A DNA stretch of 9,302 nucleotides from Bacillota bacterium (GCA_029555925.1 JAKPQU010000270.1:1-9302), one strand, 5' to 3'. Counted from the stretch's first letter, positions 1 through 6,877 are shown. Made by a program: numbers and translations. Notes: generated from the sequence alone by a model not told the origin.

Positions 1-31
1 AGAATTCCTTATAAAAGCAGACTGATATTAT

Positions 32-38
32 AGAGGAG
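32..38 (+). promoter_or_regulatory. Ribosome binding site of the kinase gene
   Basis: AGAGGAG ends five bases before the ATG at 44 and fixes that start. No convincing -35/-10 pair is visible in the 31 bases before it, so the promoter may lie outside the window. Confidence 0.8.
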
Positions 39-43
39 TTATA

Positions 44-2674
44 ATGAATACAACTTCTTTAGAAACTGTTATAATAAAAAAAAGATATAAAATCATTAAA
101 ACCCTTGGTACAGGCGGAATGGGTTCGGTTTATCTTGCTCATGATCTTGAGAAAGACATGTCTGTTTCCATAAAAGAAATGCATAAAATTTCAGACCCTG
201 TAGAAAGGGCTAAAGACATAGGACAGTTCGGTAAAGAGGCAAAATTCCTGACAAAACTTTCCCATCCCAATCTTCCCAGATTATATGAGTTTTTCTTCGA
301 AGATGAAAGACCGTATCTGGTCATGGAATATATAGAAGGAAAAACCCTTGAAGCCATAATGGAAGAAAATCCTAAGCCGGTAAAAGAAGAACAAATTCTT
401 CAGTGGGCAATAGAGTTATGTGAAGTATTACATTATCTTCACAGTCAGACTCCTCAGATAATATTCAGGGATCTCAAGTTATCAAATATTATGTTAGATA
501 AAGAAGGAAAAATAAAACTTATTGATTTCGGTATTGCAAGAGAGTTCAATCCCCGTAAAGATACTGATACAATAAGAATGGGGTCTGTAGGATATGCTCC
601 TATGGAACAGTATGCCAAAGGAGGCCAGACTGATGAAAGAACAGACATTTACGCCCTCGGCGTATGCCTCCATACACTTCTTACAAAAAATGATCCTGCT
701 ACGACACCTTTTTCCTTTCAGGATGTTTATAAATATAATCCTTCTGTTTCCAGGAGCCTGAATAACATCATAATGAAAGCCCTGGACATAAAACCGGAAA
801 AGAGATTTCAGTCAGTAATGGAATTACTTGAAAAGCTCAAAGAAGAACTTCCTTTACCTCTTATTAAAATAACTCCTGATTTCATCGATGCTGGAGATAT
901 AATTTACGGAGAGAAAAAAAAGACTTCCGTTATTATTACCAATATAAGAAAAGGATTATTATCAGGGACGTTAAAAGAAACTTCAGCAAAAGGTATAGAA
1001 GTCAGTGTTAAAAATTTTGAAAATAACTACCAGGAGCTTACAGTAGAAATAAATTCCAACCATTTTGAACTCGATAAAGAATACCGAGAAAGAGTAACTT
1101 TTGTATCTACCGGAGGAGAAGGCCATATCGACATATACTTTAAAATTGTCCTCTCTAAAACCAGGCTGGAAACAGATGTATCTTTCCTGGATCTCGGCAC
1201 ATTGAAATATGAAAGGGAAACATGTCAGGAAATTACTGTTTATAATTCAGGAGGAGGCACGCTGAAAGGGAAAATCACATCTTCTCAGAAATGGCTCACC
1301 TTTACTCCCGATACATTTGCATCAAATGAAGAAAAAATAAAAGTCTCTGTAAAAAAAGACAGACTTCCTGAAGGTTCTGTTCATGAAGGCATAATAAATA
1401 TAGAATCAAACGGAGGAAATATCAAGTTAAATACAGTGCTATTCAGACCTGTGGCAGAGATATTTCCTGATGAGATTGATTTAAAGGTTACAGCGGGGAA
1501 AGATATAAATATTCCTCTTACAATTATTAATAAAGGAAGAGGTTTTTTAAAGGGTACTCTCTGCAGCAATTCGTCATGGATAAAATTATCGTCTCATATT
1601 ATTTCAGGGAATATCAATTATATGGATATTTCTATAGATACGTCAGAACTGAAGAAAGGGAAAAAACACAGCTCTACGATTGAACTTGATGGTAACTGTG
1701 GTAAATGCTCCATACCGGTTTTCATAGAACCTTATTCTCTCATGAAAACATTTCTGAAATGCTGTTTCATCCTATTAATTTCTCTCATAATAGTTGTATC
1801 CGGTTATATTCGTTACAATATAGAAGAAATGAACCGAATGAATTTTCTTCATCGCCTTTCAAATATCCGGTCAAAAATTGCATATGTTACAGATATAAAC
1901 GGTTTCGGGAATATCTGCCTTATAAACCCTGATGGCACAGATAACAGAGTTACAGGTAAGGGATATGTTTCAGGCTGGTCTCCTGACGGAGAAAAGCTGC
2001 TCTGTTCTTCACCCGAAGGGGTTTTCCATATAGTAAACACAAAAAAAGGAATATACGAAGAAAGTCTGAAGGGAAGTAACCCTGTATGGTCAGGTGACGG
2101 AAAAAAAATAGCTTTTCAACAAAACGGCGATATAATACAAATAAGAGAACTTGCAGGTCATAAATCTATCCCTCTTATATACGGACAGAATCCTTCATGG
2201 AACAGTTCAGGAGAAAAACTTGTTTATGCAGACAGAACATCTGATAGTTCATCTATAAAAATGATTTCCATAAAAAACCCTGTTCCTGAAGTTCTCGGCG
2301 ATGGCTTTAATCCGATCTGGTCTTCAGACGAACATTATATAGTCTGCAATCACGACAGGAGCACTCTATGTATTATAAGACCGGACAGACCTTCCATAAA
2401 AAAAACCTTCACGGGAACAGACCCGGCCTGGAGTTTCAGCGGCAAAAAAATTGCCTTTCAGAAAGATGGTATCATATATATTTTTGACACAGAAACAGAG
2501 AAAGAAAAAAGAATCACAGAAGGTTTCGAACCATCATGGTCTCCCGATGATAAATATCTTGCTTTCAGTATGAATGGTATATATGTGATAGAACTTGCTA
2601 CAGGCATGACAGAGCAGATTGCCGGAGAAGGGCATAAACCGGTATGGAGCGGAACAGTGAGCAGTGAACAGTGA
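44..2674 (+). CDS. Membrane Ser/Thr protein kinase with Ig-like modules and a PD40 (TolB-like) beta-propeller
   Basis: The 876-residue protein has a Hanks-type kinase domain at about 14-265: Gly-rich loop LGTGGMGSVY at 21-30, ATP lysine K44, alpha-C E65, catalytic loop FRDLKLSN at 141-148, DFG at 161-163, APME at 185-188 and R254. The catalytic HRD histidine is Phe, a substitution I know from other bacterial kinases (usually YRD). All catalytic residues are present, so it should phosphorylate Ser/Thr. Three modules of about 100 residues follow (about 272-565), each with an N-x(2)-G-x-L-x-G motif near 300, 401 and 496; they resemble BACON/ASPM-type Ig-like folds. One membrane helix lies at about 569-588. 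Seven W-S motifs (W645, 682, 719, 759, 796, 832, 868), 36-40 residues apart, mark a propeller. The inferred topology is kinase and Ig modules cytoplasmic, propeller outside. The start is supported by AGAGGAG at 32-38. The last codons and stop come from a heptamer repeat. Confidence 0.93.
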   Translation: MNTTSLETVIIKKRYKIIKTLGTGGMGSVYLAHDLEKDMSVSIKEMHKISDPVERAKDIGQFGKEAKFLTKLSHPNLPRLYEFFFEDERPYLVMEYIEGKTLEAIMEENPKPVKEEQILQWAIELCEVLHYLHSQTPQIIFRDLKLSNIMLDKEGKIKLIDFGIAREFNPRKDTDTIRMGSVGYAPMEQYAKGGQTDERTDIYALGVCLHTLLTKNDPATTPFSFQDVYKYNPSVSRSLNNIIMKALDIKPEKRFQSVMELLEKLKEELPLPLIKITPDFIDAGDIIYGEKKKTSVIITNIRKGLLSGTLKETSAKGIEVSVKNFENNYQELTVEINSNHFELDKEYRERVTFVSTGGEGHIDIYFKIVLSKTRLETDVSFLDLGTLKYERETCQEITVYNSGGGTLKGKITSSQKWLTFTPDTFASNEEKIKVSVKKDRLPEGSVHEGIINIESNGGNIKLNTVLFRPVAEIFPDEIDLKVTAGKDINIPLTIINKGRGFLKGTLCSNSSWIKLSSHIISGNINYMDISIDTSELKKGKKHSSTIELDGNCGKCSIPVFIEPYSLMKTFLKCCFILLISLIIVVSGYIRYNIEEMNRMNFLHRLSNIRSKIAYVTDINGFGNICLINPDGTDNRVTGKGYVSGWSPDGEKLLCSSPEGVFHIVNTKKGIYEESLKGSNPVWSGDGKKIAFQQNGDIIQIRELAGHKSIPLIYGQNPSWNSSGEKLVYADRTSDSSSIKMISIKNPVPEVLGDGFNPIWSSDEHYIVCNHDRSTLCIIRPDRPSIKKTFTGTDPAWSFSGKKIAFQKDGIIYIFDTETEKEKRITEGFEPSWSPDDKYLAFSMNGIYVIELATGMTEQIAGEGHKPVWSGTVSSEQ

Positions 2675-2688
2675 ACAGTTATCAGTAA
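2654..2688 (+). repeat. Five-unit heptamer array overlapping the kinase stop codon
   Basis: Five consecutive 7-bp units read ACAGTGA, GCAGTGA, ACAGTGA, ACAGTTA, TCAGTAA. The first three lie inside the kinase reading frame, encode its tail (TVSSEQ) and supply the TGA stop at 2672-2674. This is one of several GTRA-based heptamer arrays in the window. Confidence 0.9.
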
Positions 2689-2724
2689 ACATAGTTAGTT
2701 TTATAACAATCTATAAATAAGGAT

Positions 2725-2788
2725 GAGTGAAAAGTGAGTAGTGAAAAATGAATAGTGCGTAATTCCCTGTTCTTTTCACTTTTCACTC
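2725..2788. repeat. Heptamer inverted repeat, 13-bp perfect arms
   Basis: The left arm GAGTGAAAAGTGA (2725-2737) is the exact reverse complement of 2776-2788. The left side continues as 7-bp units (GAGTGAA, AAGTGAG, TAGTGAA, AAATGAA, TAGTGCG). The 38-base interior prevents a tight terminator-like hairpin, and no T-tract follows, so I call it a repeat and not a terminator for the kinase gene. Confidence 0.85.
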
Positions 2789-2794
2789 TAATTA

Positions 2795-2827
2795 AATTCC
2801 AATAAGTTATGGAATATAGTCTAACAG
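2795..2827 (+). repeat. AT-rich dispersed module, copy A
   Basis: This 33-bp block begins TTAAATTCCAATAA and matches the reverse complement of 8116-8148 at 28 of 33 positions by manual alignment; the reverse complement of 9155-9187 also matches it. In all three copies it follows the end of a heptamer inverted repeat after TCAC plus a few bases, so repeat and block appear to form one composite element. The block holds TTCCAA, 17 bases, then a -10-like hexamer (TCTAAC here), so it may act as a promoter towards the NHL gene. That role is inferred. Confidence 0.7.
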
Positions 2828-2830
2828 ACA

Positions 2831-2849
2831 TGACCGGAGCGGTCACAAC
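2831..2849 (-). repeat. GTTGTGACCG palindrome, copy 1
   Basis: The core TGACCG-GAG-CGGTCA (2831-2845) is a perfect 6-bp stem with a 3-base loop. On the minus strand it is preceded by GTTG, as in the copies at 4522-4540 and 5603-5621. Only the three loop bases differ from copy 2 over 19 positions. Confidence 0.8.
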
Positions 2850-2852
2850 CAA

Positions 2853-2901
2853 ATATGAAAATCAACATCCAGTGAAGGTGCAAACTTCATCATTTTCATA
2901 T
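2853..2901 (+). promoter_or_regulatory. Possible 5'-UTR stem-loop upstream of the NHL gene
   Basis: ATATGAAAAT (2853-2862) pairs perfectly with ATTTTCATAT (2892-2901). Inside, TGAAG (about 2873-2877) can pair with CTTCA (2885-2889). The element ends about 10 bases before the ribosome binding site AGAGAGGA (2911-2918). It matches no riboswitch class I recognise. A regulatory role is inference; it could be another intergenic repeat. Confidence 0.35.
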
Positions 2902-2926
2902 AAATAATAAAGAGAGGAAAATATTA

Positions 2927-3835
2927 ATGAAAAAAAACATAGTAATTATCATTTTAATTATTTTATTAAGTCCTGTTATATCTAAAACCATATTTACCAG
3001 ATGGGGTTCTCCCGGCAGTGATTACGGTGAATTTAACGGTCCCCGCGGCATATCAGTAGATATATTTAAAAATATTTATGTCGTAGATCAACTCAATAAC
3101 AGAATTCAAAAATTTGACGTAAACGGAAATTTTATATCATGCTGGGGAAATAAAGGTACAGGTAAAGGAGAATTTAATCTGCCCGAAGGAATAACTGCAG
3201 ATCTGGAACAGAATATCTATGTAACGGACGGATGGAATAATCGTATACAGAAATTTGACAGTAACGGAACATTTATAACAAAATGGGGAGGTGCCGGTTC
3301 TGCCGGCGGCCAGATGAACCTGCCTTCCGGCATTGCCGTAGATATGGCAGGTTATGTTTACATGTGTGACAGAAACAATCACAGAATACAAAAATTCAAC
3401 AGTTCCGGGAAATTTATAACGGCATGGGGAGGAAAAGGGTCAGGGATAAAACAGTTCGATTCTCCTGCAGGTATAGCTGTTTATCAATCAAACTACGTGT
3501 ATGTGGCAGATTCGTTCAATAATCGTATTCAGAAATTTGATTCAAATGGAAACTTTCTGAAAAAGTGGGGAACTTCCGGTACAGACCCGGGCCAATTCAA
3601 CAGCCCTTCAAATATCGCCCTTGACGATATATCAAATGTATATGTAGTGGATCAAAACAATACGATAATTCAGAAATTTGACAGTGAAGGAAGGTACGTA
3701 AAAACATGGGCGGCAGGCACAGATTTTGCCTATCTTTCCATCAGTCAGATATGCGGTATTGCCCTGGACGTAGACGGATATATCTATATAACAGACTATA
3801 AAAAATGTTTTGTCCAGAAGTTTGACCAGGATTAA
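2927..3835 (+). CDS. Secreted six-bladed NHL-repeat beta-propeller protein
   Basis: The 302-residue protein opens with a signal peptide or uncleaved anchor (MKKNIVIIILIILLSPVIS). The rest is NHL repeats with the blade signature NNRIQKFD or a variant at 57, 104, 151, 198, 245 and 293. The period is exactly 47 residues four times, then 48, giving a complete six-bladed propeller with nothing after it. NHL propellers in exported bacterial proteins usually bind ligands or proteins; no catalytic residues are recognisable. The ATG is supported by AGAGAGGA (2911-2918), eight bases upstream. It follows the kinase gene on the same strand after 252 bp of repeats, so it probably has its own promoter. Blades 1-4 are much more alike than 5-6, which suggests recent blade duplication. 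Confidence 0.92.
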   Translation: MKKNIVIIILIILLSPVISKTIFTRWGSPGSDYGEFNGPRGISVDIFKNIYVVDQLNNRIQKFDVNGNFISCWGNKGTGKGEFNLPEGITADLEQNIYVTDGWNNRIQKFDSNGTFITKWGGAGSAGGQMNLPSGIAVDMAGYVYMCDRNNHRIQKFNSSGKFITAWGGKGSGIKQFDSPAGIAVYQSNYVYVADSFNNRIQKFDSNGNFLKKWGTSGTDPGQFNSPSNIALDDISNVYVVDQNNTIIQKFDSEGRYVKTWAAGTDFAYLSISQICGIALDVDGYIYITDYKKCFVQKFDQD

Positions 3836-3883
3836 TGGGATGACATGATGCGTTATAATGGTAACGGGTGGCGCGTATTTTCA

Positions 3884-3893
3884 CCGGTACCGG
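3884..3893. repeat. CCGGTACCGG palindrome in a convergent intergenic gap
   Basis: A perfect 10-bp palindrome lies between the ends of the convergent NHL and lipoprotein genes. No T-tract follows on either strand, so I do not call it a terminator. I recognise no matching site family. Confidence 0.4.
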
Positions 3894-3900
3894 GCGAACA

Positions 3901-3928
3901 CAGTGACTCTTCACTCTTCACGACTCAC
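3901..3928. repeat. Heptamer array at the lipoprotein 3' end
   Basis: Four 7-bp units read CAGTGAC, TCTTCAC, TCTTCAC, GACTCAC. The array ends three bases before the stop codon of the minus-strand lipoprotein gene. This mirrors the array at the end of the kinase gene. Confidence 0.8.
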
Positions 3929-3931
3929 GAA

Positions 3932-4366
3932 CTAATAACCTGCACCTTTCAATACATCATCTTTAATCTTATTAACATCCTCTATTAATTCACTGGTATT
4001 GGAAGGAATATTTTGAGTATTTAAATTTTGCGTATTTAAATCTTTACCTGAGATTCTTTCCAGTTCTCTGACAGCATTATCTCTTTCTTTTTTAACCTTA
4101 TTTACCTGAATTTTCAACTGATTATTTTCTTTTTTAATCTTCTCTGTCTGAACCTTTAACTGCTTATTTTCCTTTCTGGTCTGCTCCAGGCTGACGTTTA
4201 ATTGCCTGTTCCCTTTTTCAACATCTTCCAGATGAGATTTTAATTGCTGCTTTTCTTGCTCTACTTTTACTATCTGCTCCTGAAGCTCTTTTACAGAAGG
4301 CCCGGATTTCAAACAACCGGGGAAAATTACTATTATTAAAAATAATAATAAAATAAGATTTCTCAC
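3932..4366 (-). CDS. Small coiled-coil lipoprotein
   Basis: The protein of about 144 residues starts MRNLILLLFLIIVIFPGC, a lipoprotein signal with a plausible lipobox cysteine at 18 (FPGC; Phe at -3 is not the usual choice). A long coiled coil follows, built from five 14-residue units anchored on variants of KKEN-QLK, highly charged and rich in Lys, Glu and Gln. A low-complexity linker contains LNTQN twice in tandem, then a short helical tail. I chose GTG at 4366 because GGGAAGG (4381-4375) lies eight bases before it and the signal peptide starts there; an in-frame GTG at 4375 overlaps that ribosome binding site. The shape resembles Lpp-like or other envelope spacer lipoproteins, but no family is recognised. 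It is divergent from the transglycosylase gene, so a cell-wall role is plausible but unproven. Confidence 0.82.
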   Translation of the reverse strand: MRNLILLLFLIIVIFPGCLKSGPSVKELQEQIVKVEQEKQQLKSHLEDVEKGNRQLNVSLEQTRKENKQLKVQTEKIKKENNQLKIQVNKVKKERDNAVRELERISGKDLNTQNLNTQNIPSNTSELIEDVNKIKDDVLKGAGY

Positions 4367-4374
4367 ATCAAACA

Positions 4375-4381
4375 CCTTCCC
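4375..4381 (-). promoter_or_regulatory. Ribosome binding site that decides the lipoprotein start
   Basis: On the minus strand GGGAAGG ends eight bases before the GTG at 4366. It touches the upstream GTG at 4375, which rules that codon out as the main start. Confidence 0.7.
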
Positions 4382-4404
4382 TCTTAAAAAATTATATATT
4401 ATAT

Positions 4405-4433
4405 ATTTTAACAGAGGATATTACTCTAAACAA
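4405..4433 (-). promoter_or_regulatory. Sigma-70-like promoter of the lipoprotein gene
   Basis: Read on the minus strand, TTGTTT (4433-4428), a 17-base spacer and TAAAAT (4410-4405) match the sigma-70 pattern in spacing and partly in sequence. The transcript would begin near 4397, leaving a short leader of about 30 bases. No experiment supports it. Confidence 0.55.
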
Positions 4434-4451
4434 TAGAATTTATCGAAATTA

Positions 4452-4480
4452 TTGAGTCACAACTTACGGGTTTATATGAG
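4452..4480 (+). promoter_or_regulatory. Weak candidate promoter of the transglycosylase gene
   Basis: TTGAGT (4452-4457), 17 bases, then TATGAG (4475-4480); each hexamer matches the sigma-70 consensus at four of six bases. The resulting transcript would carry the whole repeat hairpin at 4482-4560 in its leader. Confidence 0.3.
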
Positions 4481-4481
4481 A

Positions 4482-4560
4482 ATCGTGACACGTCACGGGA
4501 GGAACAAGATCGTCATCCTTCGTTGTGACCGAAACGGTCATGGTTGTTACACATCACGAT
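4482..4560 (+). repeat. Composite repeat: heptamer arms enclosing a GTTGTGACCG palindrome
   Basis: The outer arms ATCGTGACACGTCAC (4482-4496) and 4546-4560 pair at 11 of 15 positions. Between them lie GGGAGGAA (about 4497-4504) and palindrome copy 2, TGACCG-AAA-CGGTCA (4526-4540), preceded by GTTG. The minus strand of 5603-5650 repeats the order TGACGGGAGGAA, 13-14 bases, TTCGTTGTGACCGAAA, so this is a dispersed composite element. Its right edge is five bases before the GGGGG ribosome binding site (4565-4569). Confidence 0.75.
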
Positions 4561-4564
4561 ACCA

Positions 4565-4569
4565 GGGGG
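4565..4569 (+). promoter_or_regulatory. Ribosome binding site that decides the transglycosylase start
   Basis: GGGGG, within CAGGGGG, lies seven bases before ATG 4577. It favours that codon over the in-frame TTG at 4544, which sits inside the repeat. Confidence 0.65.
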
Positions 4570-4576
4570 TTATACT

Positions 4577-5572
4577 ATGAAAAAACATATTCTGTTCTTA
4601 TATATTATATGCATCGCATTTATACTTACCATACGTAAAGAGGCAGAAGGAGGTAAATATATAGCCAGTGATAATTCCAAAAATATTATAAATCATTACC
4701 TGACTCTCGACAAAATTCATAAATGGGAAAAAGAATCTTCTTATAACAGAGATTCCCTGGAAAAACTCAGATATTATTCCGGCCAGTCAATATTCTGGAC
4801 AGGTTATATAAAAAAATTTAAAAAGAAAAACGGTTATTCTTTTACCCTGAATACAGGGAAAGAAGAAATTCCCGTTTATTACACCAATGAGAAAACACGT
4901 AATCTGGATTTTAACAGAAATGGCTGCAAAGCAGGAGTAAAAGGAAAAATTGTAATAGAAAACGACCGGTTCAGCTATATTGAAGGAAAATCGGCAGTAA
5001 TGTTATTACCTTCTCCCGGCAGGCAGTACAGAGATTTTCAGGGAAAATACAGAATAAAATCTTCATTTATACTGAATACCAGCAGGGGAGCTATCGAAAT
5101 AAAAGATGATTTTTACCCATTCATCATACACTGGACTTTATTTTTAAATCCTCATTATGGCAAACCTCTTGCCGAAACTATTGCTAAAGCCACAATCTAT
5201 TACGGCCATAAATATAATATTGACCCGAAATTACTTCTTGCACTTTTTACCATTGAATCAGCTATGGATTATGATGCAGTATCGAGCGGAGGCGCAGTGG
5301 GAATAGGTCAATTAATGCCCTTTACCTCCCAGGCACTCGGCGTAGACCCTTATGATCCTTTTCAGAATATAGGAGGAGCTGCAATACATTTTAAAGGTTC
5401 TTTAGATGAATGGTCCGGATATGATAACAGTCTCGAGCTATCCCTTGCAGCTTACAATGCAGGGAGCGGAGCAGTCTCTTCCTATGGAGGTATACCTCCT
5501 TACAGTGAAACACAGAATTATGTATTTTTCGTAAAATTTATGTATGAACATTTTAAAAGATATAGTAATTAA
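4577..5572 (+). CDS. Secreted SLT-type lytic transglycosylase
   Basis: The 331-residue protein begins with a signal peptide or anchor (MKKHILFLYIICIAFILTI). It ends with a goose-lysozyme-like SLT domain at about 195-330: FTIES with catalytic Glu227 (codon at 5255-5257), the glycine stretch GGAVGIGQLMP near 238-248, and AAYNAGSGAV at 291-300 followed by P-P-Y-x-E-T-x-N-Y-V. All hallmarks of family-1 lytic transglycosylases are present, so it should cleave the MurNAc-GlcNAc bond of peptidoglycan to form 1,6-anhydro ends. Residues about 70-148 (WTGYIKKFKKKNGYSF through IEGKSAVML) look like a small OB-fold-type beta-barrel, an unusual partner that may bind substrate; this is inferred from pattern only. 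It is divergent from the lipoprotein gene. Confidence 0.9.
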   Translation: MKKHILFLYIICIAFILTIRKEAEGGKYIASDNSKNIINHYLTLDKIHKWEKESSYNRDSLEKLRYYSGQSIFWTGYIKKFKKKNGYSFTLNTGKEEIPVYYTNEKTRNLDFNRNGCKAGVKGKIVIENDRFSYIEGKSAVMLLPSPGRQYRDFQGKYRIKSSFILNTSRGAIEIKDDFYPFIIHWTLFLNPHYGKPLAETIAKATIYYGHKYNIDPKLLLALFTIESAMDYDAVSSGGAVGIGQLMPFTSQALGVDPYDPFQNIGGAAIHFKGSLDEWSGYDNSLELSLAAYNAGSGAVSSYGGIPPYSETQNYVFFVKFMYEHFKRYSN

Positions 5573-5573
5573 T

Positions 5574-5584
5574 GCCCTCCGGGC
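5574..5584 (+). terminator. Weak possible terminator hairpin after the transglycosylase gene
   Basis: GCCC-TCC-GGGC begins one base after the stop codon and is followed by the AT-rich GAATTGAATTT. The stem is only four base pairs and there is no real T-run, so termination is doubtful. Confidence 0.25.
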
Positions 5585-5602
5585 GAATTGAATTTAACGG
5601 TC

Positions 5603-5671
5603 TGATCATTTCGGTCACAACGAAATAGGAGAATGTATTCCTCCCGTCATGCGTTACTCGTTACACTTCTC
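5603..5671 (-). repeat. Composite repeat with GTTGTGACCG palindrome (copy 3) and heptamers
   Basis: On the minus strand, heptamers (5671-5644, containing GTAACGA and GTAACGC) are followed by GACGGGAGGAA, 13 bases, then TTCGTTGTGACCGAAA and TGATCA (to 5603). The order and several words match 4482-4540. The palindrome has two changes from copy 2 and pairs less well. The outer second heptamer arm seen at 4546-4560 is not evident here. Confidence 0.7.
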
Positions 5672-5717
5672 ATATAAACCTTAAATGTTCAAATCTCAAC
5701 CATTACATTAAAATTAT

Positions 5718-6875
5718 TCACACTTTCAGTTCTCTTCGTGGAAGAGTCACTATAAACTCACTGTCTGTAAGTAAAAAATCCGCATCTTTACCTGTATGGC
5801 TTCTGACCAGTTTAATAATTCTCCTGACACCGCTTCCAAGATCCGTTACCATCCCCATCTTATAAAGGAGATTATAAATAGTCGGATTTCTCAAAACATG
5901 AGCACCTCCTATTTTTATACTCTCTATAGTTACCGTATTGGGGAGTTTTCCCGGCGTTCTTATTTCTACTCTATCGGAATAAATTATTACACGTATGGGA
6001 GCACTTATAGTATAATCTCTATGGGCTATGGCATTAACTATTGCCTCCCTCAATGCCACTTCGGGAATCTCTTCGTTTAACTCTGAAGCAAACCCCTCGA
6101 TTTTATGTTCTGTAACAAGATACAATCTTAAAAATCTCCTGGTATCTTCTATAAGTTCAGGGATTTTACCTGTTATTTCTTTTTTATCAAAAGGAGCTAT
6201 CGCTATATCATCACCTTTAATACAGGCACAGACAATGCGGGAATAGTGTAGAAAATCAGAAGGTCTTTTACCAAAAAACAGTAGCCCTGTTACGGTAGGT
6301 TTATCATTCCTGTCTATTAATCTGAGATTCCTGAGATAATTTGGAAGTTCCTCTTCTTCTACAGGAATATGAAGATATTGATTCGCAAATTCAACAAAAT
6401 AATCAATATTCAGATCCCTGTAATTTGCTTTTCCTGCAGTACTTTCATCAAAATATATGCTTTCCGAAGACTGAAAAAGACGTAGCAATTCTTCCCTGCT
6501 GGCTTGTCTGCTTCTATTACCGGATCTTATATAATAATGACCACTTTCAGTTCTGTAAGGGCGATTCGATCCTTTCGGCACATTTACTATTAATATAATT
6601 TTATTATCTGCTTCCATCCTTTCCTGAAGGACAGTTACAGGAGGTTCACATCTATTATAGGACAGATCATCTATTATTCTCATTGCTTCATCGAGATTTT
6701 CTATACCAGTAATATCACCTGTGTCATTTACTCCAATAATTAATTGTCCCCCTTCTGTATTTGCAAAAGAAACTATGGATTTAACAATAGCTTCTCTACG
6801 AAGAAGACCTTCTTTAAACTCTGTCCTGCAGTCTTCACCACGTAATATTCGTTCTTTCAACTCCAGATTATTCAT
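5718..6875 (-). CDS. AlbA_2 (Schlafen-like) domain protein with RecG-C-like GHKL ATPase domain
   Basis: The protein has about 385 residues. Its N-terminal AlbA_2 domain has E-F-K at 19-21, SFANTEGGQLIIGVND at about 36-51 and GHYYIRSG-NRSRQAS at about 112-126. Its C-terminal HATPase_c_4 domain has EVALREAIVNAIAHRDY at about 272-288, DRVEIRTPGKLP at about 301-312 and TDLGSGVRRI at about 344-353. This architecture (COG2865-like) is usually annotated as a putative transcriptional regulator; its biochemical role is mostly unknown. The common C-terminal winged helix is absent: the protein stops about 30 residues after the ATPase glycine motif. AGGAG (6891-6887) lies 11 bases before ATG 6875 and 5 bases before an in-frame TTG at 6881, so the start could be either. 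TTG would overlap the upstream stop by four bases (TTGA). It is coupled to the nucleotidyltransferase gene. Confidence 0.88.
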   Translation of the reverse strand: MNNLELKERILRGEDCRTEFKEGLLRREAIVKSIVSFANTEGGQLIIGVNDTGDITGIENLDEAMRIIDDLSYNRCEPPVTVLQERMEADNKIILIVNVPKGSNRPYRTESGHYYIRSGNRSRQASREELLRLFQSSESIYFDESTAGKANYRDLNIDYFVEFANQYLHIPVEEEELPNYLRNLRLIDRNDKPTVTGLLFFGKRPSDFLHYSRIVCACIKGDDIAIAPFDKKEITGKIPELIEDTRRFLRLYLVTEHKIEGFASELNEEIPEVALREAIVNAIAHRDYTISAPIRVIIYSDRVEIRTPGKLPNTVTIESIKIGGAHVLRNPTIYNLLYKMGMVTDLGSGVRRIIKLVRSHTGKDADFLLTDSEFIVTLPRRELKV

Positions 6876-6877
6876 AT

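Noticed and set aside
139..357. Minus-strand open frame of 72 codons inside the kinase gene
   Set aside because: It lies wholly within a clear kinase domain on the other strand; no ribosome binding site and no recognisable protein.
2725..2788. Rho-independent terminator of the kinase gene
   Set aside because: The loop is 38 bases, the stem is AT-rich and there is no T-run after it.
3137..3391. Minus-strand open frame of 84 codons inside the NHL gene
   Set aside because: It is antisense to well-formed NHL blades, and its open length reflects the 47-residue repeat pattern of the real gene.
4544..4576. TTG start for the transglycosylase gene
   Set aside because: It lies inside the composite repeat and would put 11 polar residues before the signal peptide; ATG 4577 has GGGGG at good spacing.
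5718..6875. RecG helicase
   Set aside because: Only the C-terminal ATPase-like segment that annotation pipelines often label RecG-like is present; there are no helicase motifs.
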